A stretch of 64,000 bases of DNA from Pseudomonas arcuscaelestis (GCF_016881005.1 NZ_JACOPV010000007.1:62001-126000), one strand, 5' to 3'; positions 27,259-36,920 are shown, counted from the first letter of the stretch. The notes: generated from the letters alone by a model not told the origin. Numbers and translations are program-made.

Positions 27259-28047
27259 ATGCGCAAACACATGATGATCCCCGCCCTGCTGGCGCTGAGC
27301 GTCGGTCTGGCCGCTTGCTCAACACAGCCGAACGCCAATCTGGAATCGGCACGGACCAACTTTTCAACCCTGCAGAACAATCCGCAGGCCAGCAAAGTTG
27401 CCGCGCTGGAAACCAAGGACGCCCAGGACTGGCTGAATAAAGCCGATGCGGCCTACATGAACAAGGATGACGAGAAGAAGGTCGATCAACTCGCCTACCT
27501 GACCAACCAGCGCATTGAAGTTGCCAAGCAGACCATCGCCCTGCGCACCGCCGAAGGTAACTTGAAAGATGCCTCTGCCCAGCGCGCCAAGGCCCGCCTG
27601 GAATCACGTGATGCACAGATCCAGAAACTGCAGGACAGCCTCAACGCCAAGCAGACCGATCGCGGCACCTTGGTGACCTTTGGCGATGTACTGTTTGATT
27701 TCGACAAAGCCAACCTGAAAAGCAGCGCCCTGCCCAACATCACCACGTTGGCTCGCTACCTCCAGGAAAACCCTGACCGCAAAGTGATTGTCGAGGGCTA
27801 CACCGACAGCAAAGGTCGCGCCAACTACAACCAGACGCTGTCAGAGCGTCGCGCAGCCTCGGTGCGCATGGCGCTGGTACGTGCAGGTGTCGATCCATCG
27901 CGAATCGTTGCCCAGGGCTACGGCAAGGAATACCCCATTGCCGATAATGCGAGCAACTCGGGCCGCGCCCAGAACCGTCGCGTGGAAGTGACTATTTCCA
28001 ACGACAACCAACCCGTGGCACCGCGCTCGGTAAGCCAGGCGCATTGA
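27259..28047 (+). CDS. OmpA-family lipoprotein (DUF4398-like helix + OmpA domain)
   Basis: Protein of 262 aa. The signal peptide has lipobox LAAC (Cys20). Residues about 25-135 form an Ala-rich coiled coil; residues about 140-255 form an OmpA C-like peptidoglycan-binding domain with FGDVLFDFDKANLKSS, VEGYTDSKGRANYNQTLSERRAASV (diaminopimelate-binding Asp and Arg) and GYGKEYPIADNAS. It should tie the outer membrane to the cell wall. Transcribed after the DUF4398 gene with a 51-base gap. Confidence 0.93.
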   Translation: MRKHMMIPALLALSVGLAACSTQPNANLESARTNFSTLQNNPQASKVAALETKDAQDWLNKADAAYMNKDDEKKVDQLAYLTNQRIEVAKQTIALRTAEGNLKDASAQRAKARLESRDAQIQKLQDSLNAKQTDRGTLVTFGDVLFDFDKANLKSSALPNITTLARYLQENPDRKVIVEGYTDSKGRANYNQTLSERRAASVRMALVRAGVDPSRIVAQGYGKEYPIADNASNSGRAQNRRVEVTISNDNQPVAPRSVSQAH

Positions 28048-28071
28048 TGTAAAGCTGTATCGCAAAAGCAT

Positions 28072-28105
28072 GCCCGCCCCACGAAATCCAATCCGTGGGG
28101 CGGGC
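28072..28105. terminator. Strong bidirectional terminator hairpin
   Basis: GCCCGCCCCACG and CGTGGGGCGGGC are perfect 12-base arms around a ten-base loop. The hairpin lies between the convergent OmpA-type gene and the small membrane protein gene. The GC-rich arms also resemble REP sequences. There is no long T tract. Confidence 0.7.
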
Positions 28106-28111
28106 TTGCCG

Positions 28112-28438
28112 TTACTGTTCTTGTTGCGGCGTCTCTTGACCCATGCATCGCACGGCTTGCTTCTTGTTGTCCACCAGCACACCGGTCAGGCCTTTTTGCG
28201 ACATATCGAACAACACCAACACTCCATCGACACATTGAGCGACCTGGTTGGCCGGCTTGAGCGAAATCTTGTAGTCCTCCCCCGGTATTGTCTTGAGCAT
28301 GGTGAAATCCGACAGCAGTAGCGCATCTTCCGGCTTGGCAAAATGCAGGTAGCCGTAGTACCACAGCGCTGCAACGGTGCCGATGATGCTGCAAACACCG
28401 GTAATGATCAGGGGGACAGCGTTACGTTCTTCACTCAT
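28112..28438 (-). CDS. Small membrane-anchored hypothetical protein, 108 aa
   Basis: One hydrophobic segment (residues 9-30, PLIITGVCSIIGTVAALWYYGYLHF) anchors an otherwise soluble domain with two Cys (in AQCVDG and VRCMG) that could form a disulfide. Its start overlaps the stop of the hydrolase gene by four bases (ATGA type), so the two are translationally coupled. No family is recognised. Confidence 0.75.
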   Translation of the reverse strand: MSEERNAVPLIITGVCSIIGTVAALWYYGYLHFAKPEDALLLSDFTMLKTIPGEDYKISLKPANQVAQCVDGVLVLFDMSQKGLTGVLVDNKKQAVRCMGQETPQQEQ

Positions 28439-29358
28439 TGTGACGTCTCGTCAGGGTAATTAGGGACTTCGACCAAACGCCGCAGCCCATTGAAATGATC
28501 CGGATCTTGCAAAAAGCGCAGCATCACCTGCCGCCAGGTACGGTCGGCAAACGTCTGCACATGACCACCACGGGTCAATTGCAACACCCTTGGCGGCGGC
28601 GCTGCCTGATACAGCTCAATGCCATTGGCCAGCGGCACAATAGGATCGTCGATACTGTGGAAGAATAACTTCGGCGGTGTCTTGAGCTGCGCAATCGAGT
28701 TGATCGCACTGTCGCTGTCAGGCACTAGCCACGACAGGGGTACTTGCAATGGCCATGTCACCCACCAATTGCTCAGGGCAAAGCGTCCGACCTGACGATA
28801 GCTGGCCGGCACGCCGTCGAACACCATCGCCTTGAAACGCTTGGCCTGCTGTGGGTTGTGCGCCAGGTAATGAATGGCCATGGCGCCGCCCAGGCTCTGC
28901 CCCAACAGTATTTGCGGCTTGCCCTGTACCTGTGGGGCCTTGTCGAGCCAGTCCAGTGCTGCGGCAATGTCCTGGTAGACCTCAGGCAGCGCCGGCTTGC
29001 CCTGGGACAAGCCGTAACCGCGGTAGTCCAGCAACAGAACCTGATAACCGTGCTCCGGTAGCCACCAACTGCCACCCAGATGCCAGGCCAGGTTGCCACC
29101 ATTGCCATGCAAGTGCAGAACCGTGCCCTTGACCTCGACCCCAGTTTTGGCTGGCAGCCACCAGCCGTGCAGGCGCGTACCGTCAGCAGCCGTAAGCGTT
29201 ACGTCGCGGTATTCAAGCTTGGCTTTCTCGGGAGTGAACGGCTGGCCAGGCTCGGGGTAGAACAGCAGCGAACTGCAACCCCCCAGCGTCAGCACCACCA
29301 GCAGCAAGCCCAGGGTTCTGCGCCCAGATTCAGAGAATATTCGAATAATCGGCTTCAA
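28435..29358 (-). CDS. Alpha/beta hydrolase, lipoprotein-like
   Basis: Protein of 307 aa. The N-terminus has a hydrophobic stretch and lipobox-like LTLGGC (about 23-28), so it is probably lipid-anchored and periplasmic. The hydrolase core shows HLHGNGGN (oxyanion region, about 82-89), a GQSLGG nucleophile elbow (Ser near 154), a DDPIVP acid segment and a late GGHVQTF His. It resembles BEM46/YfhR-type esterases. It overlaps the upstream QEGLA-motif gene by 29 bases and the downstream small gene by four. Confidence 0.88.
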   Translation of the reverse strand: MKPIIRIFSESGRRTLGLLLVVLTLGGCSSLLFYPEPGQPFTPEKAKLEYRDVTLTAADGTRLHGWWLPAKTGVEVKGTVLHLHGNGGNLAWHLGGSWWLPEHGYQVLLLDYRGYGLSQGKPALPEVYQDIAAALDWLDKAPQVQGKPQILLGQSLGGAMAIHYLAHNPQQAKRFKAMVFDGVPASYRQVGRFALSNWWVTWPLQVPLSWLVPDSDSAINSIAQLKTPPKLFFHSIDDPIVPLANGIELYQAAPPPRVLQLTRGGHVQTFADRTWRQVMLRFLQDPDHFNGLRRLVEVPNYPDETSQ

Positions 29359-30607
29359 TCCGGTCCAGGCTCAGGTGGTTAAGGAAGTTGGAGAAGCACA
29401 TCCAGGCCGATAGCGCGTTGAGGTCACGAAACTGTTCCGGCAAGTACTTGGGTGGTTCCACCAGGCCTTCATCGACCAATTGGCGCAAGGTGCGCATGTC
29501 CTCAAGCGTGGTCTTGCCACAAAACAGCAACGGGATCTGTTCAAGCTTGCCCTTGCGCACGGCCAACTGAATATAGTTGTAAACCATGATGAAGCCTTTG
29601 AGGTAGGACAAATCCTTGGTAAATGGCAGCCCATTGGGCACCGACCCACGGAACACCCGACTGGCATTGCCGTAGCTCTCCGGCATGCCGAAGCCCTGGG
29701 CGCGGAAAAACTCGTAGACCTGAATGAAGTCAGCGCCCTCCTCGACCATATGGATGGCCCGGGTGCGGTTGGTCAGCTTGCGCAGGCGACTCGGGTAAGA
29801 GGCAAAGGCAATGACCTCCATGAGTATCGCCAGGCCTTCCTGCGTAACAGTCGACGAGGGCGGCCCCTTGGCCAGAAAGGTGCAGATTGGCTGGTTCAAG
29901 CCATTGAGCGTGGTGCCCACATGCACCAACCCTTCGTGGACCTCCAGTGCCCGCACGTCGCGGCTGTTGAACATCGCATCGGCGCGTATCTTGATGTAGT
30001 CGGCACCCGCTGCGGCGTCGGCGACGATACCGTCGGACTCGAACACCCGAATAGTGTCCTCGGCTTCGTTGAAAACCTTGTTCAAACGCCCCTGCAGCAT
30101 CTCGACGGCTTGTTTGGCCGTGAGGTTCTTCGGTTCGTCCTTGAGGTCGCCTCGGCCGTCGATATTGTTCAGATAATCCGAGAGCATCAACCCCAGGTCA
30201 GCTAGGGTCGGGTCGCCGGCGTGAAACGCATCGGAAGCGGCACCGTAAAGCTCCTGAGAAATCAGCCCGAAGTCGTCGGTGCCGCGCGCCTCGAGCATGC
30301 GCACCACCATGCGGTACTCCTTGCACATGCGCCGCATGATCTGCCCGACCGGGTTGAACTGGCCCAGTTGACGGGTAATGTCACGCTCGATGTTCTGGAA
30401 CTCGAGCTTTACTGCGCCAGAATCGAACGATAATGGCCGGCCCTGGTAATAAGCCCGATCAACCGCGGGCATCTCCTTGCCCTTGGCCTTGAGAAACCCC
30501 TGGCGAATGTTGTCGTCCCACTTCACCGCATCGAGCACGCGAATGGGCGTTTGTGCCAGGACAATGCGATCAGACAGGGCACGTATCGTCTGCTGGTACT
30601 CGTCCAC
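29330..30607 (-). CDS. QEGLA-motif protein (DUF1704 family)
   Basis: Protein of 425 aa of the family named flavohemoglobin expression-modulating QEGLA motif protein (TIGR02421/DUF1704). The signature STVTQEGLAILMEV lies near residues 255-268 and the conserved HEGLVHVGTTLNG near 226-238; the HE...QEG pattern resembles metallopeptidase-like proteins related to tyrosine carboxypeptidases. No flavohemoglobin gene is nearby, so the family name should not be taken as function. It is coupled to the hydrolase gene by overlap. Confidence 0.88.
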   Translation of the reverse strand: MDEYQQTIRALSDRIVLAQTPIRVLDAVKWDDNIRQGFLKAKGKEMPAVDRAYYQGRPLSFDSGAVKLEFQNIERDITRQLGQFNPVGQIMRRMCKEYRMVVRMLEARGTDDFGLISQELYGAASDAFHAGDPTLADLGLMLSDYLNNIDGRGDLKDEPKNLTAKQAVEMLQGRLNKVFNEAEDTIRVFESDGIVADAAAGADYIKIRADAMFNSRDVRALEVHEGLVHVGTTLNGLNQPICTFLAKGPPSSTVTQEGLAILMEVIAFASYPSRLRKLTNRTRAIHMVEEGADFIQVYEFFRAQGFGMPESYGNASRVFRGSVPNGLPFTKDLSYLKGFIMVYNYIQLAVRKGKLEQIPLLFCGKTTLEDMRTLRQLVDEGLVEPPKYLPEQFRDLNALSAWMCFSNFLNHLSLDRIEADYSNIL

Positions 30608-30631
30608 CCTACTCTCCTTGAATTGACTCTT

Positions 30632-31177
30632 TTACTTGCCAGCCCGCTGGAACCGCGCCACTTCGATAAAAAGGTCGGAGTTGGCCGGGTCGTCAAGGTA
30701 GGCCAGAACCCGCTCGGCCGGACTGTCGATCAGCATGCCCTCACCGTTGTCCTCTGGAACCTCATAGGTGCGACCGCTGAGCTCTTTCTTCTCAACGGCC
30801 TGGTTGACTTGCTCGACATCGAGGTTGTAGACCACCAGTTCCTTGCCATCGACGACCTCGAACCCGCCAATCAGGAAATTCCCACCGAGTCGCTTGGGTA
30901 CACCCGCCGAGAGATACCAGCGGTTGCCGTGGCGGGACACCGTGAATACATACTCATCGCGCTTCTTGTCCTTGCCAATAGCCAGCGCCTTGTAGGCGTC
31001 ACCACCGCTACGACTGATCTGCAGACTCAACGGTTCCCCCCAGGCGTCCTTGCTGGTCCATTTGCCCAGCAGCGCCTTGGGCGCGGCCTCGTTGGCCGGC
31101 ATGGGCTCATTAAAGGTGACCAGACAACCGCCAAGCAGCAAAAACGACAACGCCAACAACAGACTTCTGGCTTTCAT
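30632..31177 (-). CDS. Lipoprotein of unknown function
   Basis: Protein of 181 aa. MKARSLLLALSFLLLGGC is a clear lipoprotein signal with lipobox LGGC (Cys18). AGGAG eight bases before ATG 31177 fixes the start; the ORF continues upstream to 31318 but that part overlaps the TetR gene. The mature domain (LLGKWTSKDAWGEPLSLQI...) looks like a small beta-sheet domain. It ends 24 bases before the QEGLA gene, suggesting one transcript. Confidence 0.8.
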   Translation of the reverse strand: MKARSLLLALSFLLLGGCLVTFNEPMPANEAAPKALLGKWTSKDAWGEPLSLQISRSGGDAYKALAIGKDKKRDEYVFTVSRHGNRWYLSAGVPKRLGGNFLIGGFEVVDGKELVVYNLDVEQVNQAVEKKELSGRTYEVPEDNGEGMLIDSPAERVLAYLDDPANSDLFIEVARFQRAGK

Positions 31178-31205
31178 CGGGTTCTCCTTGAAATAGGGTC
31201 GCACC

Positions 31206-31910
31206 TCACACGGCGGCCAGCACCAGATGCAAGTACCGAGTAAGGATAGCGAGCATCTGCGTATGCGCATCGGCCTGTGAACCGTCGAGCAGGCCCTGAT
31301 ATTCCATCTGCTCGACAATCGCCGTCAACACCAGCGCATCCTGTTGCGGCTGACATGAACCGACAACCTCAAGCATCTGGCAGGCGCCATGAAGCAAAAT
31401 CTGCTCGTGCAGCTTAACCAGTTCGGCCAGGCGCGAGCATAGCAGCGCCTCCTGGCGAAAGGCCTGCTCGGCCATGAGAAAATCACGACGGTTGTGCAGT
31501 TGGCGCTGGACGTAGTCGACCATCATCTTCGCCACTTCATCGGCCAGGAGCGCGCGACAGGGCAGGCTTTGATCACCTTGGGAAAGCAACTGACGCAAGA
31601 CCACCTCAGTGTGCTCCCACAGCTTTGCCATGTAAGCGGCACTGCGCTCCACATACTGGGCAAAGGTATCGGTCAGCAGGTCTTCAATGTCATTGAAGTA
31701 ATAGGTGGTCGCCGACAAAGGCACCCCGGCCTCGGCCGCTACCGCGCGGTGCCGCACACCGCGCACACCATCACGAACGACAATGCGCATGGCCGCATCG
31801 AGAATATCCTGCCGGCGCTGCTCGCTGCCCTGGCGACTGGCCTTTCGGCCCTGATATCGAACACTTTCGGCCACGGCGGTTGCTACGCCGGCGGCGCCTT
31901 GATGGGCCAT
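31206..31910 (-). CDS. TetR-family regulator
   Basis: Protein of 234 aa with an N-terminal helix-turn-helix: GVRGVRHRAVAAEAGVPLSATTYYFNDIEDLL (about 47-78), with the Y-Y-F end characteristic of TetR helix 3-4. I chose ATG 31910 (MAHQGAAGVATAV); the frame extends to 31964 without support. The ligand domain is not assignable. It precedes the lipoprotein and QEGLA genes on the same strand and may be the first gene of that operon and its regulator. Confidence 0.85.
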   Translation of the reverse strand: MAHQGAAGVATAVAESVRYQGRKASRQGSEQRRQDILDAAMRIVVRDGVRGVRHRAVAAEAGVPLSATTYYFNDIEDLLTDTFAQYVERSAAYMAKLWEHTEVVLRQLLSQGDQSLPCRALLADEVAKMMVDYVQRQLHNRRDFLMAEQAFRQEALLCSRLAELVKLHEQILLHGACQMLEVVGSCQPQQDALVLTAIVEQMEYQGLLDGSQADAHTQMLAILTRYLHLVLAAV

Positions 31911-31982
31911 CGTCACGGGGTACCTCGGGAAAGTTGGATGGTGGAGCACTCCACGTCGCTGCATCCGCTCTTGCAGCTCAAT

Positions 31983-32010
31983 AAAAAACCGCCTGGAAAG
32001 GCGGTTTTTT
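31983..32010 (-). terminator. Terminator of lysS
   Basis: AAAAAACCGCC and GGCGGTTTTTT are perfect arms around TGGAAA, just past the lysS stop. On the minus strand a run of T follows the GC stem, a classic Rho-independent terminator. Confidence 0.9.
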
Positions 32011-32021
32011 CATTACTCCCC

Positions 32022-33524
32022 TCAGGCTTGTGGGCGCATGTGCGGGAACAGGATAACGTCGCGAATTGACGGCGAGTTGGTCAACAGCATCACCAGACGG
32101 TCGATACCGATACCCTCACCCGCGGTTGGCGGCATGCCGTATTCCAGGGCGCGAACAAAGTCAGCATCGTAATGCATGGCTTCGTCGTCACCAGCGTCCT
32201 TGTCGGCAACCTGCGCCATGAAGCGCTCGGCCTGGTCTTCGGCATCATTGAGCTCGGAGTAGGCGTTGGCAATCTCACGGCCACCGATGAACAACTCGAA
32301 GCGATCGGTAACGTTCGGATTTTCGTCGTTGCGACGGGCCAATGGCGAGACTTCGAACGGGTACTGGGTAATGAAGTGTGGCTGTTCCAGCTTGTGCTCG
32401 ACCAGCTCTTCGAAAATCATCACCTGCAGCTTGCCCAGACCTTCGAAACCGAGAACCTTGGCACCGGCTTTCTTGGCGATGGCACGGGCTTTATCGATGT
32501 CGTTGAGGTCGTCAGCAGTCAGCTCAGGGTTGTACTTGAGGATCGAGTCGAATACCGACAGACGCACGAATGGCTCGCCGAAGTGGAACACCTTGTCGCC
32601 ATACGGCACGTCGGTGCTGCCCAGAACCAGCTGCGCCAGCTCGCGGAACAGCTCTTCGGTAAGGTCCATGTTGTCTTCGTAGTCAGCGTAGGCCTGGTAG
32701 AACTCGAGCATGGTGAACTCGGGGTTGTGCCGGGTCGAAACACCTTCGTTACGGAAGTTGCGGTTGATCTCGAAAACTTTCTCGAAGCCACCCACCACCA
32801 GGCGCTTGAGGTACAGCTCCGGCGCGATACGCAGGAACATGGCCATGTCCAGGGCGTTGTGGTGGGTTTCGAACGGCTTGGCTGCTGCACCACCCGGGAT
32901 GGTCTGCAGCATTGGCGTTTCCACTTCCAGGAAGTCGCGCTGGATCAGGAAGTTGCGAATATGGTTGATGACCTGGGAGCGCACGCGGAAAGTATCGCGC
33001 ACTTCTTCGTTGACCATCAGGTCGACATAACGCTGGCGATAGCGCTGCTCGGTGTCGGTCAGGCCATGGTGTTTATCCGGCAGCGGGCGCAGCGACTTGG
33101 TCAGCAGGCGCACATTGGTCATCTCGACGTACAGGTCGCCCTTGCCGGACCGCGCCAGGGTGCCTTCGGCGGCAATGATGTCGCCCAAGTCCCAGGTCTT
33201 GACTGCGGCGAGAGTTTCTTCCGGCAGGGTCTTGCGGTTGACGTAGACCTGGATACGGCCGGTCATGTCCTGGATCACCATGAACGAGCCGCGGTTGAGC
33301 ATGATGCGCCCGGCAACCTTGACCGGAATCGCTGCAGCTTCCAGCTCTTCCTTGGTCTTGTCGACATACTGTTTCTGCAGATCGTTGCAGTAGCTGTCAC
33401 GGCGGAAGTCGTTGGGGAAGGCATTGCCCTTGGCACGTTCTGCGGCAAGTTTTTCCTTGCGCAGAGCGATCAGGGTGTTTTCTTCCTGTTGCAGGTCTTG
33501 CGGGTCGAGTTTTAGGTCGCTCAT
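32022..33524 (-). CDS. lysS: Lysyl-tRNA synthetase (class II)
   Basis: Class II aminoacyl-tRNA synthetase of 500 aa that charges tRNA-Lys. An N-terminal OB-fold anticodon-binding domain (about 60-150, [27 protein letters not shown]) precedes the catalytic domain with motif 1 ([10 protein letters not shown]), motif 2 ([23 protein letters not shown], about 267-289) and motif 3 ([13 protein letters not shown], about 474-486). It lies downstream of prfB, the usual prfB-lysS pairing. Confidence 0.98.
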   Translation of the reverse strand: MSDLKLDPQDLQQEENTLIALRKEKLAAERAKGNAFPNDFRRDSYCNDLQKQYVDKTKEELEAAAIPVKVAGRIMLNRGSFMVIQDMTGRIQVYVNRKTLPEETLAAVKTWDLGDIIAAEGTLARSGKGDLYVEMTNVRLLTKSLRPLPDKHHGLTDTEQRYRQRYVDLMVNEEVRDTFRVRSQVINHIRNFLIQRDFLEVETPMLQTIPGGAAAKPFETHHNALDMAMFLRIAPELYLKRLVVGGFEKVFEINRNFRNEGVSTRHNPEFTMLEFYQAYADYEDNMDLTEELFRELAQLVLGSTDVPYGDKVFHFGEPFVRLSVFDSILKYNPELTADDLNDIDKARAIAKKAGAKVLGFEGLGKLQVMIFEELVEHKLEQPHFITQYPFEVSPLARRNDENPNVTDRFELFIGGREIANAYSELNDAEDQAERFMAQVADKDAGDDEAMHYDADFVRALEYGMPPTAGEGIGIDRLVMLLTNSPSIRDVILFPHMRPQA

Positions 33525-33570
33525 GTCGTCACATCTTCCATCACAGGTTCATTGTCCCAGGGCCTGGGAT

Positions 33571-33604
33571 CGCGGGGCAAGCGCTACAGGTGCGCTTGCC
33601 CGCG
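33571..33604. repeat. REP-like hairpin in the prfB-lysS gap
   Basis: CGCGGGGCAAGCGC and GCGCTTGCCCGCG pair with a one-base bulge across TACAGGT. It carries the GCGGG-CAAGC-CTACAG words of Pseudomonas REP elements. Set between prfB and lysS, it could slow 3' decay of the prfB message or partly terminate transcription. Confidence 0.6.
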
Positions 33605-33619
33605 GCATCGGTGTCGCGG

Positions 33620-34715
33620 TTACAGCCCCTGCTTGAGGCTGGCTTCCAGGTATTCGTCGATATCGCCGTCGAGCACCTTGTCGCAGTCGCTGCGCTCGAT
33701 GTTGGTGCGTAGATCCTTGATCCGCGAGGCGTCAAGCACGTACGAGCGGATCTGGTGACCCCAGCCAATGTCCGACTTGCTGTCTTCCAGGGCCTGGGAC
33801 GCCGCGTTGCGCTTTTGCATTTCCAGCTCGTACAACTTGGCCCGCAGCATTTTCATGGCGGTGTCTTTGTTGGCGTGCTGGGAACGTTCGTTCTGGCAAC
33901 TGACCACGGTGTTGGTCGGTACGTGAGTGATACGTACGGCCGAGTCGGTGGTGTTAACGTGCTGGCCACCCGCGCCCGAAGAGCGATAGGTGTCGATACG
34001 CAGGTCCGACGGGTTGATATCGATTTCGACCTTGTCGTCGATCTCGGGGGACACGAACACCGCCGAGAACGAAGTGTGGCGGCGGTTGCCGGAGTCGAAC
34101 GGGCTTTTGCGTACCAGACGGTGAACACCAATTTCGGTGCGCAGCCAGCCAAAGGCATATTCGCCTTTGATGTGCACGGTAGCACCCTTGATCCCGGCGA
34201 CTTCACCGGCCGACAGCTCCATGATGGTAGCCTCGAAACCGCGCTTGTCAGCCCAGCGCAGGTACATGCGCAAGAGGATGTTGGCCCAGTCCTGGGCTTC
34301 GGTACCGCCGGAGCCGGCCTGGATATCCAGATAAGCGTTATTGGCATCCATTTCACCGCTGAACATGCGGCGGAATTCCAACTGTGCAAGAGACGCTTCT
34401 AGGCCTTCAAGCATCTCGACGACATCGTTGACGGAGCTTTCGTCGTTTTCTTCAACAGCCATGTCGAGCAATTCGCGCGAGTCGGCCAGGCCACTGGCCA
34501 TTTCGTCGAGCGTGTCGACGATCTGCGCCAGCGCAGCGCGCTCGCGGCCCAGCTCCTGGGCGTATTCAGGCTTATTCCAGACACTAGGGTCTTCAAGCTC
34601 ACGGTTGACTTCGATCAGACGCTCATTCTTTTGATCGTAGTCAAAGATACCCCCGAATAGACTCGGAACGCTCGGTCAGGTCCTTGATGGTATTCAGGAT
34701 TGGTTGGATTTCCAT
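33620..34715 (-). CDS. prfB: Peptide chain release factor 2 with programmed +1 frameshift
   Basis: Release factor for UGA and UAA stops, 364 aa after frameshifting. Translation starts at ATG 34715 ([24 protein letters not shown]) and meets an in-frame UGA at 34643-34641. The slip site is the classic CGG GGG TAT CTT TGA C, with a Shine-Dalgarno-like GGGG upstream; a +1 shift on CTT continues with D-Y-D-Q-K-N. The zero frame is only 24 codons, so an annotation that ignores the shift begins wrongly at an internal Met. The stop-recognition motif SPF (in [15 protein letters not shown]) and the catalytic GGQ (in [12 protein letters not shown]) are intact. Rising RF2 suppresses the shift, giving autoregulation. 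Confidence 0.97.
34641..34656 (-). promoter_or_regulatory. RF2 programmed frameshift signal
   Basis: On the minus strand the sequence reads TCGGGGGTATCTTTGA. GGGGG acts as an internal Shine-Dalgarno three bases before the CTT-TGA slip. The UGA codon 25 is at 34643-34641 and the next base is C, the poor termination context found in bacterial prfB genes. Confidence 0.93.
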
Positions 34716-34775
34716 GGGCGGGCGGCTCTCGTGCGTAATCTGTAGAAAAGCCGGAGAGTATAACTGAGTCTGGAA

Positions 34776-34795
34776 CCCGACGGCAGCCCGTCGGG
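34776..34795 (-). terminator. Hairpin after wspR
   Basis: CCCGACGG and CCGTCGGG pair perfectly around CAGC, about 55 bases past the wspR stop and upstream of prfB. It has no strong T tract. A TATACT (34762-34757 on the minus strand) downstream of it is a possible -10 box of prfB. Confidence 0.5.
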
Positions 34796-34850
34796 CGGTT
34801 GTTGCACAAGGATCTGCATCGCTAAATCGGGGCTGGCACCAAGGCCTGCC

Positions 34851-35855
34851 TCATGCCACGCCAACCTGGTTGCGACCATTGTTCTTGGCCAGGTACAAGC
34901 CTTTGTCTGCTGCCGAAATCAGCTGCCGACAATGGCTGCCAATCGCAGGCGTAAGGGTCGACAAACCGATACTCACCGTCAAGTTGGCGTCCGCGACCGG
35001 CATGTTGTGCGCAATGTTCATCCCAACCACAATCTGGCGCAGCTTTTCCGCTACCAGGCGCGCGCCACCCGGCGAGGTGTTGGGCAGTACCAGCGCAAAC
35101 TCTTCACCACCATAACGGGCAGGAAGATCGGTAGGACGAGCACAGGAGCCGCGAATGGCCTCGGCAACCTTGCGCAGCGCCTCATCGCCTGCCAGATGCC
35201 CGAACGTATCATTGAATGCCTTGAAGTAATCAACGTCGATCATAAGCAGCGAAAGCTGAGCTTGCTCGCGCATCGCCCGGCGCCATTCAAGCTCCAGGTA
35301 CTCATCGAAATGACGACGATTGGACAGCCCGGTGAGGCCGTCGGAGTTCATCAAGCGCTGCAGCACCAGATTGGTATCAAGCAACTGCTGCTGGCTCACG
35401 CGCAGGGCGCGATACGCCTCGTCACGTTGCAACAAGGTCAGGTATGAACGTGAGTGGTAGCGAATTCGCGCTACCAATTCAATGTTATCGGGCAGTTTGA
35501 CCAGGTAATCGTTGGCGCCGGCGGCAAAGGCTGCGCTTTTTACCAGCGGGTCTTCCTTGGTCGACAGAACGATGATCGGAATGTCCTGGGTTGCCGGATT
35601 GTTCCGGTACTCACGCACCAGCGTCAGACCGTCGAGCCCGGGCATGATCAAGTCCTGGAGAATCACCGTTGGTTTGATCTGCACAGCTTGTGCAACGGCC
35701 TGATGAGGGTCGGCACAGAAGTGGAAATCGATGTTCTCTTCATGAGCCAGCCCACGCCGCACCGCCTCACCGATCATTGCCTGATCGTCGACCAGCAGGA
35801 CCATTGCCGAATTTTCATTGGCGGCCGGAAAACCGTCGAGCGGTAAATCATTCAT
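34851..35855 (-). CDS. wspR: WspR diguanylate cyclase response regulator
   Basis: Output protein of the Wsp surface-sensing pathway, 334 aa, which makes c-di-GMP when phosphorylated. The receiver domain (about 18-135) has phospho-acceptor D68 in [13 protein letters not shown]. The GGDEF domain (about 170-334) carries an active GGEEF at 249-253 and an inhibitory I-site RPTD at 240-243, five residues upstream, so product inhibition is expected. It is the last gene of the wsp operon, 51 bases after wspF. Confidence 0.97.
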   Translation of the reverse strand: MNDLPLDGFPAANENSAMVLLVDDQAMIGEAVRRGLAHEENIDFHFCADPHQAVAQAVQIKPTVILQDLIMPGLDGLTLVREYRNNPATQDIPIIVLSTKEDPLVKSAAFAAGANDYLVKLPDNIELVARIRYHSRSYLTLLQRDEAYRALRVSQQQLLDTNLVLQRLMNSDGLTGLSNRRHFDEYLELEWRRAMREQAQLSLLMIDVDYFKAFNDTFGHLAGDEALRKVAEAIRGSCARPTDLPARYGGEEFALVLPNTSPGGARLVAEKLRQIVVGMNIAHNMPVADANLTVSIGLSTLTPAIGSHCRQLISAADKGLYLAKNNGRNQVGVA

Positions 35856-35906
35856 GCGTTGTCACCTGGTCACTGCCGGAGGTCCGGCGTGGCGAAATAC
35901 ATATCG

Positions 35907-36920
35907 TCATTTTGGAAAAAATTCCATCAATCGTGCAGCAATTCGCTCCAGAGGGCGAATTTCCATGGCCGCATCTATCGCAGCCGCGGCCTTGGGCATG
36001 CCGTAAACGGCGCTGCTGTATTGGTCCTGAGCGATGGTCAGGAAGCTTTGCTGGCGCATCAATTTCAGACCTTGGGCACCGTCGCGGCCCATCCCGGTCA
36101 ACAGCACACCTATTGCGTCCCCGCGCCAGTAACGGGCAACGCTTTCAAAAAATACATCAATCGAAGGCCGGTAGATTTCGTTCACCGGTTCTGCGGTGTA
36201 AGCCAGGGTGCCGTTCTTGAGCAGGCGAATGTGGTGGTTGGTGCCGGCCAGCAGTACCTGCCCTGGTTGCGGCGCTTCTCCCTCACAGGCCAAGCGCACG
36301 GTCAAACCCGAGGCGCTACTGAGCCATTCAGCCATGCCAGCGGCGAATACCTGATCGACGTGCTGCACCAGCACGATGGCGGCAGGAAAATCCCGCGGCA
36401 AACCTTTGAGCAGTACTTCGAGAGCCGCCGGACCACCAGCCGATGAGCCAATGGCTACCAGTTTCTGGCGCTGCGCGAGTTCGCGCGCGGGCGCCGCCAT
36501 TGGCTGCGGGGTGTTGCTGCGTTGTTGGCCGATCAACCAGCCGATATTGAGGATTTTGCGCAGCAGCGGCGCTGCCGCTTCCTTGGGATCACCCGCTCCC
36601 AGCGCCGGGGTGTCGACCACGTCCAGCGCGCCATGCCCCATGGCTTCGAATACGCGGTGGACATTCTGCTGACGGTCCACGGTGACAATCACAATGGCGC
36701 AGGGTGTCTCGGCCATAATTCGCCGGGTGGCCTCTACGCCATCCATGACAGGCATGATCAGATCCATCAGGATCAGGTCCGGCGTCTGTCCGGCACACAA
36801 CTTCACGGCTTCGGCACCGTTGCTGGCCACCCAGATGACTTGATGCAGCGGCTCGAACGCTAGCGCCCGGCGCAGAGCCTCCACAGCCATGGGCATGTCG
36901 TTGACGATAGCGATTTTCAT
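35907..36920 (-). CDS. wspF: WspF methylesterase (CheB-like)
   Basis: Adaptation enzyme of the Wsp pathway, 337 aa, which removes methyl groups from WspA. The receiver has D53 in LILMDLIMPVMDG; the effector domain begins near 150 with catalytic Ser160 in IGSSAGG and further VLVQHVDQ and TGMGRDGAQG motifs. Loss of WspF activates WspR and gives wrinkly colonies in other pseudomonads; here the frame is intact, so the signal path should be in its wild-type, damped state. Its start overlaps the stop of wspE by four bases. Confidence 0.96.
   Translation of the reverse strand: MKIAIVNDMPMAVEALRRALAFEPLHQVIWVASNGAEAVKLCAGQTPDLILMDLIMPVMDGVEATRRIMAETPCAIVIVTVDRQQNVHRVFEAMGHGALDVVDTPALGAGDPKEAAAPLLRKILNIGWLIGQQRSNTPQPMAAPARELAQRQKLVAIGSSAGGPAALEVLLKGLPRDFPAAIVLVQHVDQVFAAGMAEWLSSASGLTVRLACEGEAPQPGQVLLAGTNHHIRLLKNGTLAYTAEPVNEIYRPSIDVFFESVARYWRGDAIGVLLTGMGRDGAQGLKLMRQQSFLTIAQDQYSSAVYGMPKAAAAIDAAMEIRPLERIAARLMEFFPK

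Noticed and set aside
29330..30607. Flavohemoglobin regulation from the family name
   Set aside because: The name is historical and no flavohemoglobin gene lies in the window, so that function is not assigned.
32172..33515. Plus-strand ORF of 447 codons
   Set aside because: Antisense to lysS; same high-GC shadow effect.
33620..34501. prfB as a gene starting at 34501
   Set aside because: The first part of RF2 lies upstream and is joined by a programmed frameshift at 34641-34643, so the true start is 34715.
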